Source: Lachnospira multipara ATCC 19207
Lineage (GTDB): Bacteria > Bacillota > Clostridia > Lachnospirales > Lachnospiraceae
Length of the DNA: 64,000 bases
Direction: 5' to 3'
NCBI RefSeq assembly: GCF_000424105.1
Contig: NZ_AUJG01000003.1
Coordinates: 62,001-126,000 of the forward strand
The notes under the pieces are model-generated. The model saw only the letters and a program-made list of their open reading frames with translations. It searched no databases and had not been told where the DNA came from. This document shows, one piece after another, positions 25,582-34,522 of this stretch (its first letter is position 1; every line of letters begins with the position of its first letter). The translations under genes were made by a program, and so were the position numbers.

Positions 25582-25747
25582 GAACCATCTCGCATTAGAA
25601 TTGCCTTCGGCAATCTGCTCGCGGCTACATCGTAACTTGCAAGGCAAGTTACGACAGTACTGGGAAGAGTCCGCCCATGAGAGCAGCTTTCAGCTGAAGG
25701 GCGGCTCCTACATGGCAATTGCTTCGCAAATTGCGACAGTAAAAAAA
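25582..25747. repeat. Nested palindromic repeat, two-module copy
   Basis: AACCATCTCGCATTAGAATT, a TTGCCTTCGGCAA hairpin, CTGCTCGCGGCTACAT, a CGTAACTTGC/GCAAGTTACG hairpin, then the CCGCCCATGAGAGCAGC module and a GCAATTGC hairpin ending GACAGTA. Same family as 24216-24483. The gap 25548-25782 holds only this repeat and the flagellin 3 terminator. Confidence 0.8.
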
Positions 25748-25764
25748 GGGCGTCATAGACGCCC
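25748..25764 (-). terminator. Terminator of flagellin gene 3
   Basis: GGGCGTC and GACGCCC, 3-nt loop, followed on the bottom strand by seven T. Confidence 0.85.
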
Positions 25765-25782
25765 TAAAAATTTTTATATTTA

Positions 25783-26595
25783 TTACTGTAAAATTGATAA
25801 TACACCTTGTGTTGCCTGGTTTGCCTGAGTAAGCATTGACTGTCCTGCCTGAGCTAAAATGTTATTCTTTGAGTACTCAACCATTTCACTAGCCATATCT
25901 GTATCACGAATACGTGATTCAGCCGCCTGTGTATTCTCACTTGTTGTATCCAAGTTGTTAATTGTATGCTCTAATCTATTCTGAACCGCACCAAGTGTAG
26001 ATCTTTGTGTTGATACTAAATCAACTGCTGCCTGCACCTTTGTAATTGCAGATCCAGCTTTTTCAAATGTAGAAAGTGATAATGCATTAATGCCTAATGA
26101 AGTAGCATCCATGTTATTAATACTTAATTGAATCTTCTGACCTGCAAGAGAACCTACCTGTAAGTTCTTTCCTGTAAATGAACCATCTAAGAGGTTCATT
26201 GTATTAAACTGTGTAGTACTCTGAATTCTATTAACTTCAGATACCAACTGATCAACTTCGGCCTGAAGGGCTGTTCTATCTGTAGCTGTATTAGTATCAT
26301 TAGCTGCCTGTGTTGCTAGTTCGTTCATTCTTTGAAGAATCGCATGTGTTTCATTTAATGCACCTTCAGCTACCTGAATAAGTGAAATACCATCTTCTGC
26401 ATTTGTTGAAGCTTTATTAAGACCTCTAATCTGTGCACGCATCTTTTCTGAAATTGAAAGACCCGCAGCATCATCGCCAGCTCTATTAATCTTATAACCT
26501 GATGATAATTTTTCAGTATTCTTTGCTAAATTTGTCTGAACATTACCCATCTGTCTGTTTGTATTCATTGCTGTTAGATTGTGCTGTACTACCAT
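25783..26595 (-). CDS. fliC: Flagellin 3
   Basis: A 270-residue short flagellin ([16 protein letters not shown] to NQATQGVLSILQ), core domains only. Its centre (IQLSINNMDATSLGINALSL) differs from flagellins 2 and 4, and its C-terminus resembles flagellin 1 (AQAGQSMLTQAN). It has no Cys. The sigma-28 promoter is at 26787-26818 and a leader of about 185 nt carries a GGTACC hairpin at its 5' end. Independent promoters and terminators allow each flagellin to be tuned separately. Confidence 0.95.
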   Translation of the reverse strand: MVVQHNLTAMNTNRQMGNVQTNLAKNTEKLSSGYKINRAGDDAAGLSISEKMRAQIRGLNKASTNAEDGISLIQVAEGALNETHAILQRMNELATQAANDTNTATDRTALQAEVDQLVSEVNRIQSTTQFNTMNLLDGSFTGKNLQVGSLAGQKIQLSINNMDATSLGINALSLSTFEKAGSAITKVQAAVDLVSTQRSTLGAVQNRLEHTINNLDTTSENTQAAESRIRDTDMASEMVEYSKNNILAQAGQSMLTQANQATQGVLSILQ

Positions 26596-26738
26596 ATTTG
26601 TTTCCTCCTTGATTTAGAAAATTTCCATATGTTTATAACTATCTCTAGTCACCTCTGCATTAGCTAATCTTGTAATGCACTTTTAATGTTTTTTTGCATC
26701 TTTAAATTGATTGGGTATTTTCAATTTCGATGCCCTTT

Positions 26739-26774
26739 AAGTGAATTTCATAATAGGGTACCATTGCTTTCACT
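26739..26774 (-). promoter_or_regulatory. 5'-end hairpin of flagellin 3 mRNA with GGTACC element
   Basis: AGTGA/TCACT (26740-26744 and 26770-26774) enclose GGTACC at 26757-26762; the flanking AAATTCACTT is shared with flagellin 1. Confidence 0.5.
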
Positions 26775-26786
26775 CTTCATACTTCA

Positions 26787-26818
26787 TATATCGGACGAAT
26801 TAAACATAACTTAACCCC
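26787..26818 (-). promoter_or_regulatory. Sigma-28 promoter of flagellin 3
   Basis: Bottom strand GGGGTTAAGTTATG, spacer, TCCGATATATG. From here to the flagellin 4 terminator (26819-26920) I see only A/T-rich sequence with a trace of the repeat family (GTGGACTCTTCCC at 26858-26870). Confidence 0.87.
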
Positions 26819-26922
26819 AATATTAAAAAAAAATCTAACATTAGAACTTTTTACTTTGTGGACTCTTCCCAATTTTTAATTATTCACATCTTTTCACTAT
26901 TATAATTATTGCAAAAAAATAA

Positions 26923-26952
26923 GAGGCAGTCAAGAATTTTCTTGACTGCCTC
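26923..26952 (-). terminator. Terminator of flagellin gene 4
   Basis: GAGGCAGTCAAG and CTTGACTGCCTC, perfect 12-bp stem, 6-nt loop, then TTATTTTTTTGC on the bottom strand. Confidence 0.88.
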
Positions 26953-26996
26953 CTTTATAGTAGTTTACTTAAACACTCTTTTAAGCCTTGTTATCA

Positions 26997-27809
26997 TTAA
27001 CCAAGAATTGAAAGTACACCCTGGTTAGCCTGATTAGCCTGTGAAAGCATTGATAAACCTGCCTGTGATAGAATATTATTCTTTGAGTATTCTACCATCT
27101 CAGAAGCCATATCTGTATCACGAATACGTGATTCAGCTGCCTGTGTATTCTCCTTAGTAGTATCCAAGTTGTTAATTGTGTGCTCTAATCTGTTCTGTAA
27201 AGCACCAAGTGTAGATCTCTGTGTAGATACCTTATCAATAGCTGCCTGCACCTTTGTAACAGCCTGACCTGCTGAAGAATAATTTGCAAGTGATAATCCA
27301 TTAACTGATAATGAAGTTGAATTCATGTTTCCAATACTAATCTGAATCTTCTGACCTGCAAGTGAACCTACCTGTAAGTTCTTTCCTGTGAATGAACCAT
27401 CTAAGAGGTTCATTGTGTTGAACTGTGTTGTCTCACGAATTCTATCAATTTCAGATACTAACTGATTTACTTCAGCTGCAAGAGCTGTTCTATCAGTAGC
27501 TGTATTAGTATCATTAGCTGCCTGTGTTGCTAATTCATTCATTCTTTGTAAGATTGAATGTGTTTCATTTAATGCACCTTCAGCAACCTGAATAAGTGAA
27601 ATACCATCCTGTGCATTTGCAGAAGCCTTATTAAGACCTCTAATCTGTGCACGCATCTTTTCTGAAATTGAAAGACCTGCTGCATCATCACCGGCTCTGT
27701 TGATCTTGTAACCTGATGATAACTTCTCAGTTGACTTTGACAATGAGGTCTGAATTGAACCCATCTGTCTGTTTGTGTTCATTGCTGTGATATTATGCTG
27801 TACTACCAT
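26997..27809 (-). CDS. fliC: Flagellin 4
   Basis: A 270-residue short flagellin ([16 protein letters not shown] to [12 protein letters not shown]), very close to flagellin 2. I start it at the ATG 27807-27809, which aligns with the other copies and has AAGGAGG; an upstream in-frame ATG at 27854 would add 15 unrelated residues. Unlike copies 1-3, no sigma-28 box is found. The only promoter seen is a sigma-A type at 28079-28107, and a palindromic repeat lies in the leader, so it may be made outside the usual late-gene timing. Confidence 0.95.
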   Translation of the reverse strand: MVVQHNITAMNTNRQMGSIQTSLSKSTEKLSSGYKINRAGDDAAGLSISEKMRAQIRGLNKASANAQDGISLIQVAEGALNETHSILQRMNELATQAANDTNTATDRTALAAEVNQLVSEIDRIRETTQFNTMNLLDGSFTGKNLQVGSLAGQKIQISIGNMNSTSLSVNGLSLANYSSAGQAVTKVQAAIDKVSTQRSTLGALQNRLEHTINNLDTTKENTQAAESRIRDTDMASEMVEYSKNNILSQAGLSMLSQANQANQGVLSILG

Positions 27810-27905
27810 AATTTTTTCCTCCTTGAAAAAAAGAACTAATGCCTTCCTTGGCATTTTAAGATTTAGTGAAGCGTTATTGCTTCATCTATTAATTATCCGC
27901 TATCC

Positions 27906-27985
27906 TGGGAACCAGCTCGCATTAGAATTGCCTTCGGCAATCTGCTCGTGGCTACATGGCAATTGCTTTGCAATTGTCACAGCTA
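27906..27985. repeat. Nested palindromic repeat, single copy in flagellin 4 leader
   Basis: CCAGCTCGCATTAGAATT, TTGCCTTCGGCAA hairpin, CTGCTCGTGGCTACAT, then GCAATTGC/GCAATTG hairpin. Same family as 24216. If the promoter at 28079 is used, it is transcribed as part of the 5' leader. Confidence 0.8.
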
Positions 27986-28055
27986 ACGGTAATTAACTAA
28001 AAAAGAATTTGGTGTTGCTGCCTCGTATATTCTGTTATTCTTACCACCTAGATAG

Positions 28056-28072
28056 AAAATCTATCTTTTTCT
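28056..28072. other. Perfect small hairpin at the start of the flagellin 4 transcript
   Basis: AGATAGA and TCTATCT with a 3-nt loop, just downstream of the presumed start point. It is followed on the top strand by TTTTTC, so it could also stop top-strand transcription. The rest of 27986-28078 shows nothing recognisable. Confidence 0.4.
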
Positions 28073-28078
28073 AGTACT

Positions 28079-28107
28079 AATATACCATTTAATTAGTTAT
28101 TTGTAAA
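28079..28107 (-). promoter_or_regulatory. Sigma-A promoter of flagellin 4
   Basis: Bottom strand: TTTACA at 28102-28107, 17-bp spacer, TATATT at 28079-28084. No GGGTTAAG/CCGATA pair is present in 27810-28170. Confidence 0.65.
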
Positions 28108-28170
28108 CTATTTTTTTAAAATTTTTCCTAACAAATGATTTAGCTAAAAAAGCCTTAAACACTAGCTTTT

Positions 28171-28644
28171 TTAACTCTTTGAGTCCATAAATTGAGGGTC
28201 TACATTTAGCACATTATTCATTGCACTATAATATTGTTTTGCAAGACTAGTACTTCGTTTTGCATTGGAAATTTCCTTGCGCATACTATTAAATCTTTTA
28301 GTTGCCAAATCCTTATTTCGCTTCTCCTGACTCTCTATTGTTACACTAAGTTCAGTGACTCTTCTAATAAGGCTTTGCATTTCCTTTATTTCTTCCTTGT
28401 ACTGGTCTTTCTTGCCATCTAATTGATCCTTCATCTTATTAAATAGAGACTGAAAGCCTGCATCAAGTCTATCTAACTCATTGATGTACTTTCCTTTTTC
28501 TTCAAAGCTAGCTCTAGTCTTTTCCTCATCAAAAGGATCGGCACTAAAAAGTTCTGTCTGAACTCTATCAAGCTCCTCGATTTTTTCTAGCACCTTTATT
28601 TTCTTTTTTAAGCTGTCCTTCATAATCTCTAAATAATTTTCCAT
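28171..28644 (-). CDS. FliT/FlgN-like flagellar export chaperone
   Basis: A 157-residue, almost fully helical, Lys/Glu-rich protein (MENYLEIMKDSLKKKIKVLE...) with heptad patterns over residues 1-130. It occupies the place of fliT, directly after fliS and fliD, and its size and helical build fit FliT or FlgN-like chaperones that escort the cap or junction proteins to the export gate. Sequence identity to known FliT is too low to be sure. It is the last gene of the flaG-fliD-fliS unit; no clear terminator is seen. Confidence 0.6.
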   Translation of the reverse strand: MENYLEIMKDSLKKKIKVLEKIEELDRVQTELFSADPFDEEKTRASFEEKGKYINELDRLDAGFQSLFNKMKDQLDGKKDQYKEEIKEMQSLIRRVTELSVTIESQEKRNKDLATKRFNSMRKEISNAKRSTSLAKQYYSAMNNVLNVDPQFMDSKS

Positions 28645-28668
28645 AATATCCCCTCTTGATATACCCTC

Positions 28669-29085
28669 TTAGCTATTCTTTGGCGATTGTCCTTTTGTCT
28701 TTTCCATAACCTTTTTCCAGGTATCGCGCATTCCTCTAATTTCATTAAGAGCCCTTGTTAGTATCTCAGTATCCTTTTTAATATTACCTTCTACTAAAAG
28801 GTCATAGATATAAACATAGACGCGCTCAAAATCTTCAGCCACCTTATATTTTCTATCAAGAGTTGATCTAAATTCAATAATAATATCCTCAGTCTTCTTG
28901 ATATAAATATGAGCTCTTTCCATATCACCTTTTTCAATAGCCATAATTGCTATGTTGCAAAACTTAATCGCTCCCTCATAAAGCATAAGGGTAAGCTCTG
29001 CAGGTGATGCTGTAAGAATCTTACTTCTTTTATATTGTTCTGCTAATGCTTGCTGCTGTTGCTTCTGCCCTTGAGTTAATGCCAT
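28669..29085 (-). CDS. fliS: Flagellar export chaperone FliS
   Basis: Binds the C-terminal helix of flagellin to prevent early polymerisation, and in Bacillus frees FliW. The 138-residue product has the FliS landmarks ILTASPAELTLMLYEGAIKF (residues 23-42) and RAHIYIKKTEDIIIEFRSTLD, and ends with a polar tail. It follows fliD. The Gln-rich start (QGQKQQQQALAEQYKRS) precedes the conserved core. Confidence 0.93.
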   Translation of the reverse strand: MALTQGQKQQQQALAEQYKRSKILTASPAELTLMLYEGAIKFCNIAIMAIEKGDMERAHIYIKKTEDIIIEFRSTLDRKYKVAEDFERVYVYIYDLLVEGNIKKDTEILTRALNEIRGMRDTWKKVMEKTKGQSPKNS

Positions 29086-29114
29086 ACCAGTTCCTCCTTA
29101 TTTGTAATCATTTT

Positions 29115-29143
29115 TGAAAATGTATTGCTATGATACATTTTCA
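29115..29143. repeat. Perfect inverted repeat of TGAAAATGTA between fliD and fliS
   Basis: TGAAAATGTA at 29115-29124 and TACATTTTCA at 29134-29143, 9-nt spacer. The same 10-mer recurs upstream of several sigma-28 promoters (9207, 25566, 38245, 58211). It may be a processing hairpin here. Confidence 0.6.
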
Positions 29144-29183
29144 TAAAACGATTAACCTCTAGTTAGTATACCCTTGCCTTTCT

Positions 29184-31286
29184 TTATCCAAAATAACTTG
29201 ATAGAGATGACTGCTGTGAGTTAAGTGATGCTAAAGAAGATTCCATTGCTGAGAACTTCTTATAATAATAATCTTCCCATGTGGTAACCTTATCCTCTGC
29301 ATCTGTAATTTTTGATGTATATTGTGAATATTGAGTATTCATTTCTTTATCGTTATAAATAGTGTAGGCACTACTTGTTGAAGAACTTGCCATTCTATTA
29401 CCAAGATCTGTATAAAGTTTGGTTGCTAGTTGTGAAAAGAAGGAAATAACTGTTTCTGAATCATTAGCTATTGCTTCTCTTAACTTATCATCAGTACCAG
29501 AAGTTGCTGAATCCTCTGAGTTTCCATCAATATGATAAACACCAGTTTCATTCTCTGGTGATGCAAAATATCCTAAAGTACTTATACCAAAAGATGCTAA
29601 AGAATAACCCTTTCCATCTATTGTAAATGCTGAAGCCATATCTGCCTTTAAAGAATTCATTGTAAGTCCTAAGATGTTATCTTTTCTAAGGAGAGAATCT
29701 TTAATCTTAGTTTCCCACTTTTCTACTTCATCATCTGACATTGCATCTTTTTCTTCTGAAGTTAAAGGCTCATATCCCTTAGCTGATGCAGCATTATATT
29801 TTACATCCATTTCCTTAATAAGTTTATTATAATCTGAAATAAAACCTTTTACAAAATCATAGATTCCATCAATATCTGTATCAGTGGTTATAGAAACTTC
29901 TTCGTCTCCTGTAAGAGCTGTTGCCTGAATTGTTAAACCATTGATTGAAAATGTATTGGAATCACTCTTAAATTTCGCTCCATTTAAAACAATCTCTGAA
30001 TCTGTTCCTGTGATTCTAACTGCATTTGCAGAGGCACCTGTTGCTGCTGTTGAAACTGTACCATCTACAACGTTTTGAGCATATTCCCTCTTAGCTGTAT
30101 AATTGGCCAAATAACTATCATAATTAGTTGCATACTCGTTATCATACTCGGCTTTAATATTGTCATAAGCAGTTGTGCCTTCTGTTGCTGCTGTTGCAGT
30201 TCCATCATCAGAAATAACAACATAGTCTGCTGTTTCAGATATTGTAGTTTGATAATTATTATAATTTGTAATAGCTGTATTTATATTTTCAAGATTTGTC
30301 TTAGCTGTATTAAATTCACTTGTAAGACCTGCTTCCTCTATTGCTGCTGTATCATAAGTCTCATTTCCGTCTTCATCTGTTGTCTTATAAGAATCGTAGG
30401 CAGACATTGCATTTTCATATTCTGCCTTCTTTGTCTCCATTTCAGATAGAGAACCATTTGCATCAGTAATAGCTTTAGAAGCGTTATAAGCTGAATTATA
30501 TTGCTTAGCATAAGCTTCTGCTCTATCTTCTACGGATTTAGTATTTTTATTTGCCGCCTCACTAGCTAAATTTTCTAATTCTTCATCTGTATAATTAGCC
30601 CAGGTAGTGTATTCTGCTGTAGTCGCTGTGCTAGTGCTATAGATACCCAAATTTTGTAAAAGTGAAAGGCCTGAAGAATCTGATGCTGTTAATGTAAAAT
30701 CATTATCCGCACCACTTTCCTTAGCACTAATGAAAAATCTACCATTATTTGCATCAAAGCTTGCATTTAAGCCTGCACCTTTAAATGCATTTGCAACCGC
30801 TGTTAAAGTCATATCAGATGTAATATTAATATCTTTTGTTTCACCATTTACTTTAACAGTAATATTACCTGAACTAAAGCTTGAAAGTCCTGATACCTCT
30901 GATACTTTAGAACTCTCAGTTAAACTTGATCCAGAGCTATCAGTAATCTCGCCACCTGTTAAGTAACCTGTAGATGCTAATTTATTTACCTTTAAAGTCT
31001 GTGTACCATTTACAGCTGATGATGAAGCTGTAACTTTAGCTACAGAACTATTAGACACAGTAGCTGTCTTTAAATTGTAATTAGTAGAAAGTCTTGCAGC
31101 CGACAATTTTCCTGAATAAAAGCTATAAATGCTTGTATTCATTGTCTTCCACTCATCTTTTTTCCAACTCAGCTTAGTCTGTGCCTTAACTAAATTATCC
31201 TTTTTTACTTTGTATGAAGAAACAAGAGCTTCTACTAATGAATCAGTATCCATTCCTGAGACCATACCCGATACTCTTACTGTCAT
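29184..31286 (-). CDS. fliD: Flagellar filament cap protein FliD, with large internal insertion
   Basis: Caps the growing filament and folds flagellin. The 700-residue product begins MTVRVSGMVSGMDTDSLVEA, the conserved FliD N-terminus, and has the coiled FliD_C domain at the end (TQYSQYTSKITDAEDKVTTW...). Between them, about residues 223-410, lies an insertion rich in Tyr, Ala, Asn and Glu with helical heptads (AYAKQYNSAYNASKAI, KAEYENAMSAYDSYK, NYDSYLANYTAKREYAQ). FliD is usually 450-600 residues, so this is large. The ATG at 31286 is chosen because GGAGAGG precedes it; a start at 31331 is also in frame. Confidence 0.94.
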   Translation of the reverse strand: MTVRVSGMVSGMDTDSLVEALVSSYKVKKDNLVKAQTKLSWKKDEWKTMNTSIYSFYSGKLSAARLSTNYNLKTATVSNSSVAKVTASSSAVNGTQTLKVNKLASTGYLTGGEITDSSGSSLTESSKVSEVSGLSSFSSGNITVKVNGETKDINITSDMTLTAVANAFKGAGLNASFDANNGRFFISAKESGADNDFTLTASDSSGLSLLQNLGIYSTSTATTAEYTTWANYTDEELENLASEAANKNTKSVEDRAEAYAKQYNSAYNASKAITDANGSLSEMETKKAEYENAMSAYDSYKTTDEDGNETYDTAAIEEAGLTSEFNTAKTNLENINTAITNYNNYQTTISETADYVVISDDGTATAATEGTTAYDNIKAEYDNEYATNYDSYLANYTAKREYAQNVVDGTVSTAATGASANAVRITGTDSEIVLNGAKFKSDSNTFSINGLTIQATALTGDEEVSITTDTDIDGIYDFVKGFISDYNKLIKEMDVKYNAASAKGYEPLTSEEKDAMSDDEVEKWETKIKDSLLRKDNILGLTMNSLKADMASAFTIDGKGYSLASFGISTLGYFASPENETGVYHIDGNSEDSATSGTDDKLREAIANDSETVISFFSQLATKLYTDLGNRMASSSTSSAYTIYNDKEMNTQYSQYTSKITDAEDKVTTWEDYYYKKFSAMESSLASLNSQQSSLSSYFG

Positions 31287-31405
31287 ATAACCTCTCCTAT
31301 CTTTGCGTCCTTGCATTACAAAATCAAACATCCATGTTTACATAGTATTCTGTATAGTATATGCATCGGAATATTGTGTTTAAAATATTAGTCTTTTCAC
31401 TAATA

Positions 31406-31876
31406 TTATCGTTTTTCATCAACCATAATGCCTGCAAGCTCCCATGCCTTAGCCAACATCTCTAGAGCTTTCTCAGATGGAATTTCTTTAATAACCTCGT
31501 TAGTACTCTTGTCCTTGATCTTAATTGCTATTCTTTTTGTTGGTTCATTATAACTAAATTCCGCCACAGTATTATTATTGACAATTTTACTAATGTCAGT
31601 GACATCCTTAAGGGAAGTTTCCTTTGTCTTTACATTAACGTTAACATTAACATTTTCAAAATTAGTAGGATCTTCCTCCTTAGCTTTTGCTGGTACAATG
31701 TCAGAAACTTTTGGAATTGCCACTGCCTGATCTGTGGTTGAAGATTGGCTAGACGCAGTTACAACGCTGCCACTTTTAGCATTTTCCACGCTAACAGTGC
31801 CAACGTTTGAAGCTGGTTTAGCATTTACAGTTGAATTACTTTGATAACTTGCTACGTTACCTACATCAATAGCCAT
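31406..31876 (-). CDS. flaG: FlaG-family flagellar protein
   Basis: FlaG proteins influence filament length and lie next to fliD in many bacteria. The 156-residue product has a low-complexity Ser/Val/Asn-rich first half and the FlaG domain at the end: NTVAEFSYNEPTKRIAIKIK, STNEVIKEIPSEKALEMLAK. The ATG at 31876 has GGAGGTGAAACCT before it. A sigma-28 promoter at 31949-31981 heads flaG-fliD-fliS-fliT-like. Confidence 0.88.
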   Translation of the reverse strand: MAIDVGNVASYQSNSTVNAKPASNVGTVSVENAKSGSVVTASSQSSTTDQAVAIPKVSDIVPAKAKEEDPTNFENVNVNVNVKTKETSLKDVTDISKIVNNNTVAEFSYNEPTKRIAIKIKDKSTNEVIKEIPSEKALEMLAKAWELAGIMVDEKR

Positions 31877-31948
31877 AGGTTTCACCTCCATGTGAAGAAT
31901 TAATTTGTTTAGTTGCGTTTATATATATAAATAAGACTTTGCTGTCTT

Positions 31949-31981
31949 ATATATCGACTAACAAATATAAAAACTTAACGC
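31949..31981 (-). promoter_or_regulatory. Sigma-28 promoter of flaG-fliD-fliS
   Basis: Bottom strand GCGTTAAGTTTTTAT, spacer, GTCGATATATAAG. The gap 31982-32122 shows no terminator with a good T-run for csrA. Confidence 0.8.
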
Positions 31982-32122
31982 CAAAATCAGAAATTATACA
32001 AAGTTTGTACAATTTCTACAAATAAATCTTCATATTTTGTGTATTTTGAATAGATATTATTTATCCTCTGGCTTGTCCTTCCCCTGTCTCTCCCAAAATA
32101 AAGTTAAATAAATCCTAATAAT

Positions 32123-32347
32123 CTACTTTTTAAAAAGATTCTTTAAGGCATTAACATCAACCTTTTGAGCTGCTGCTTCCTTATTAGCTGCCTGAATCTG
32201 AACATAAACTTCCTTACGATAAACTGGAACAGATTTAGGGGCAGTAATACCTAGCTTTACCTGCTCTCCCTTAATTTCAATTACAGTTACTTCTATATCA
32301 TCATTAATAATAATGGCTTCGTCTTTTTTTCTTGATAATGCTAGCAT
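32123..32347 (-). CDS. csrA: Carbon storage regulator CsrA
   Basis: RNA-binding repressor that, in Bacillus, blocks flagellin translation until FliW removes it. The 74-residue product begins [20 protein letters not shown] and has [20 protein letters not shown], the normal CsrA core, with a short Ala/Lys tail. The ATG at 32345-32347 lies one base after the fliW stop codon, so the two are coupled. Longer in-frame starts upstream would overlap fliW and lack support. Confidence 0.95.
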   Translation of the reverse strand: MLALSRKKDEAIIINDDIEVTVIEIKGEQVKLGITAPKSVPVYRKEVYVQIQAANKEAAAQKVDVNALKNLFKK

Positions 32348-32348
32348 A

Positions 32349-32813
32349 TTATTCACCGTCCTTTTCAGCATTGAGAATGTCATAAATAGGGTAACGTACT
32401 TGATAATCATCGTTATCGGCTATTAACTGAACACCTCTATTAGTATCCATGTTAATAATAACTGGTGCTTTAAGATTAACTGTCATATTCTCAAGCTTTT
32501 CAGGAACAGTTACAGTACAAACTACAAGAAGTGTAGCATCTGCAATATTATCTCCAAGTGTGTTAATAATTTCGTCTTCAACTATTGGATCATACCCTTC
32601 ATAAACTAGAGTAGGGTCCATAATAGGAAGCGCAAGAGTTGGCTCATCAATTGCCTGAAGCCAGAAAATTGAACTTTCTTCAACTCCCTTTTCGGCGTCG
32701 TAAATTAGAGTATACTTCTTCCAATCCTCAAAGCCTATAATACCTTTTTCAAATGTGAGAATTTGTTCCTCTCCCACTTCAATAGTCCCAAACCATTTAG
32801 TCTCTACCTTCAT
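32349..32813 (-). CDS. fliW: Flagellar assembly factor FliW
   Basis: Binds flagellin and CsrA in a partner switch that couples flagellin synthesis to export. The 154-residue product has the FliW landmarks [54 protein letters not shown] and [18 protein letters not shown]. It lies directly upstream of csrA and downstream of flgL, the Bacillus order. A palindromic repeat at 32845-32920 fills the gap to flgL. Confidence 0.95.
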   Translation of the reverse strand: MKVETKWFGTIEVGEEQILTFEKGIIGFEDWKKYTLIYDAEKGVEESSIFWLQAIDEPTLALPIMDPTLVYEGYDPIVEDEIINTLGDNIADATLLVVCTVTVPEKLENMTVNLKAPVIINMDTNRGVQLIADNDDYQVRYPIYDILNAEKDGE

Positions 32814-32844
32814 GTCACACCTAACCTTTCCCCGTAATTTAATG

Positions 32845-32920
32845 TCACAACTTGCTCTGCAAGTTGTGATGTAGGAGCCGCCCTTCAGCTGAAAGCTGCT
32901 CTCATGGGCGGACTCTTCCC
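32845..32920. repeat. Nested palindromic repeat between flgL and fliW
   Basis: TCACAACTTGC/GCAAGTTGTGA hairpin (32845-32869), GTAGGAGCCGCCC, a TTCAGCTGAA/AGCTGCT inner fold, then GGGCGGACTCTTCCC. It is the reverse orientation of the third module of the 24216 array. It lies in the operon between two translated genes and may fold in the mRNA. Confidence 0.8.
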
Positions 32921-32923
32921 TCT

Positions 32924-34462
32924 TTAAAGAAAATCTAAAAGTGTCTGCTGAACCGATTTTGCTGATGCTGTTAGAGATGCGTTATAAACTAACTGCGCTG
33001 CAGAATAATTTACAACTACCTCTTCAAGATCAATATCCTCGTTTTGCGACTTTAGATTTTTGAAGTTAGTCTCCTGCTCTGTAAGTCTAGATTTTGTTAA
33101 GGTCAATCTTGTTTTTCTATTACCTACATCTGCCTTACATTCAGAAATTGTAGTCTGGTAAGATTGCATCCATCCTACACCATCTTCATAAACATCAGTC
33201 ATTTTATCTTCCGCAAGTTCTAACTGCTTAGTAAGTCCCTCTAAGATATCATTTAACTTAGTCTGGGAACTACTATCCGAATACTGATCCTGTGTAAGCA
33301 TAGAATTTACCTGTTCAATCTGGTCTTCTAAATCCAAAACATTTTGAACTGCAGTTACCAAATCATCGATATTTCTACCAAGATAAATATCAAAGCCTTC
33401 TCTAGCTTCAGTATTAATTTTTAGTTTCTGCGAAAAATTTATATTGTACTCAATGTTTTCTTGTACTTTATTATACTCTATTCCAGAAATATTATCAATA
33501 CAATCAAAATACATAGTAGGATTTAAATCCCCTTTAATGAAATTGTTCTTATCATAAGTTACTGAAAATGTATTGTTGGTATAAACGTCTTTGTAAACAT
33601 TTTCACCTAACAAAATCTCTCCAGTTGTAGTATTAATGGCAATTTCATCTTCTCCTGGTACATAATTATCATCCACTGTATGAGTAATAGTTATTGCGTT
33701 TCCACCAGATGTTTGTAATGTATTATCTGTTGTAACATTTCCACTATTATCAATGGTTATTGCGGCTGTGTTTCCATTTGCATCTGTAATGGAAAACTTA
33801 GATGTAGCAATATCTTTATAGGCAAGCTGTAATCTGTGTACCGACTTCACATTAGGAGTTACAAGACGTCCCGTTGTGGCATCATATTTTGCATCAAGAT
33901 TAATAATATCTGTATTAGTGTAAGCATTGGTGTAAGCTGTCTTTAAAGAGAGGTTCTCTCTGGTAAAATTCTGAGTAATTGTATAATCTACATCTGCTGC
34001 CGTATCATCTGACTGATATGTAAGGGGCACATCTGTTGCAAAACCTGTAAATACATAACGGCCAGCATAGTCAATATCACCTTCTGCATAAAAGGCTTCC
34101 TTTAGATTTTCCAAACTATCTGCAATAGTTTTTCTTTCAGCAGATGAATAAGAATCTGTTGAGGCCTGCACGCAATAATTGTATAAATCGGACAAAATCA
34201 AATATCCTTCATCAAGGGCATCCTCAGTAACTGAAAGCCAGCTATCTGCATCAGGAATATTCTTATCCAGATACTGTGTTACCTTATCAAGACTTGAACG
34301 AAGACGAAGAGCACGAATTGCTACGATAGGATCTTCTGATGGCTTGTTAATTTTCTTCTGTGTAGATAACTGAGTATCTAGGGTATTAAGTTGGTTTTTA
34401 TTAACCTGGATGTTGGCAAGTGAACTGTTTACCATCATGCCGTTAGTAATTCGCATGGACAT
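32924..34462 (-). CDS. flgL: Hook-filament junction protein FlgL
   Basis: HAP3, joining hook to filament. The 512-residue product begins MSMRITNGMMVNSSLANIQV and shows the flagellin-like QKKINKPSEDPIVAIRALRL and DSWLSVTEDALDEGYLILSD near the N-terminus, and the D0 helix YNASLTASAKSVQQTLLDFL at the end. It is longer than Bacillus FlgL (about 300 residues), with a beta-rich middle (about 150-330). The stop lies 4 bp after a palindromic repeat, so the repeat borders the gene. Confidence 0.92.
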   Translation of the reverse strand: MSMRITNGMMVNSSLANIQVNKNQLNTLDTQLSTQKKINKPSEDPIVAIRALRLRSSLDKVTQYLDKNIPDADSWLSVTEDALDEGYLILSDLYNYCVQASTDSYSSAERKTIADSLENLKEAFYAEGDIDYAGRYVFTGFATDVPLTYQSDDTAADVDYTITQNFTRENLSLKTAYTNAYTNTDIINLDAKYDATTGRLVTPNVKSVHRLQLAYKDIATSKFSITDANGNTAAITIDNSGNVTTDNTLQTSGGNAITITHTVDDNYVPGEDEIAINTTTGEILLGENVYKDVYTNNTFSVTYDKNNFIKGDLNPTMYFDCIDNISGIEYNKVQENIEYNINFSQKLKINTEAREGFDIYLGRNIDDLVTAVQNVLDLEDQIEQVNSMLTQDQYSDSSSQTKLNDILEGLTKQLELAEDKMTDVYEDGVGWMQSYQTTISECKADVGNRKTRLTLTKSRLTEQETNFKNLKSQNEDIDLEEVVVNYSAAQLVYNASLTASAKSVQQTLLDFL

Positions 34463-34522
34463 AGGCTACTTCCTTTCTTTTACAATCTATATACTTCTCC
34501 ACAACCACTACAGGATATGGAA

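Noticed and set aside
30075-30449. Cys/Ile-rich top-strand frame opposite fliD
   Set aside because: An antisense artefact of the Tyr/Ala/Asn-rich insertion in FliD.
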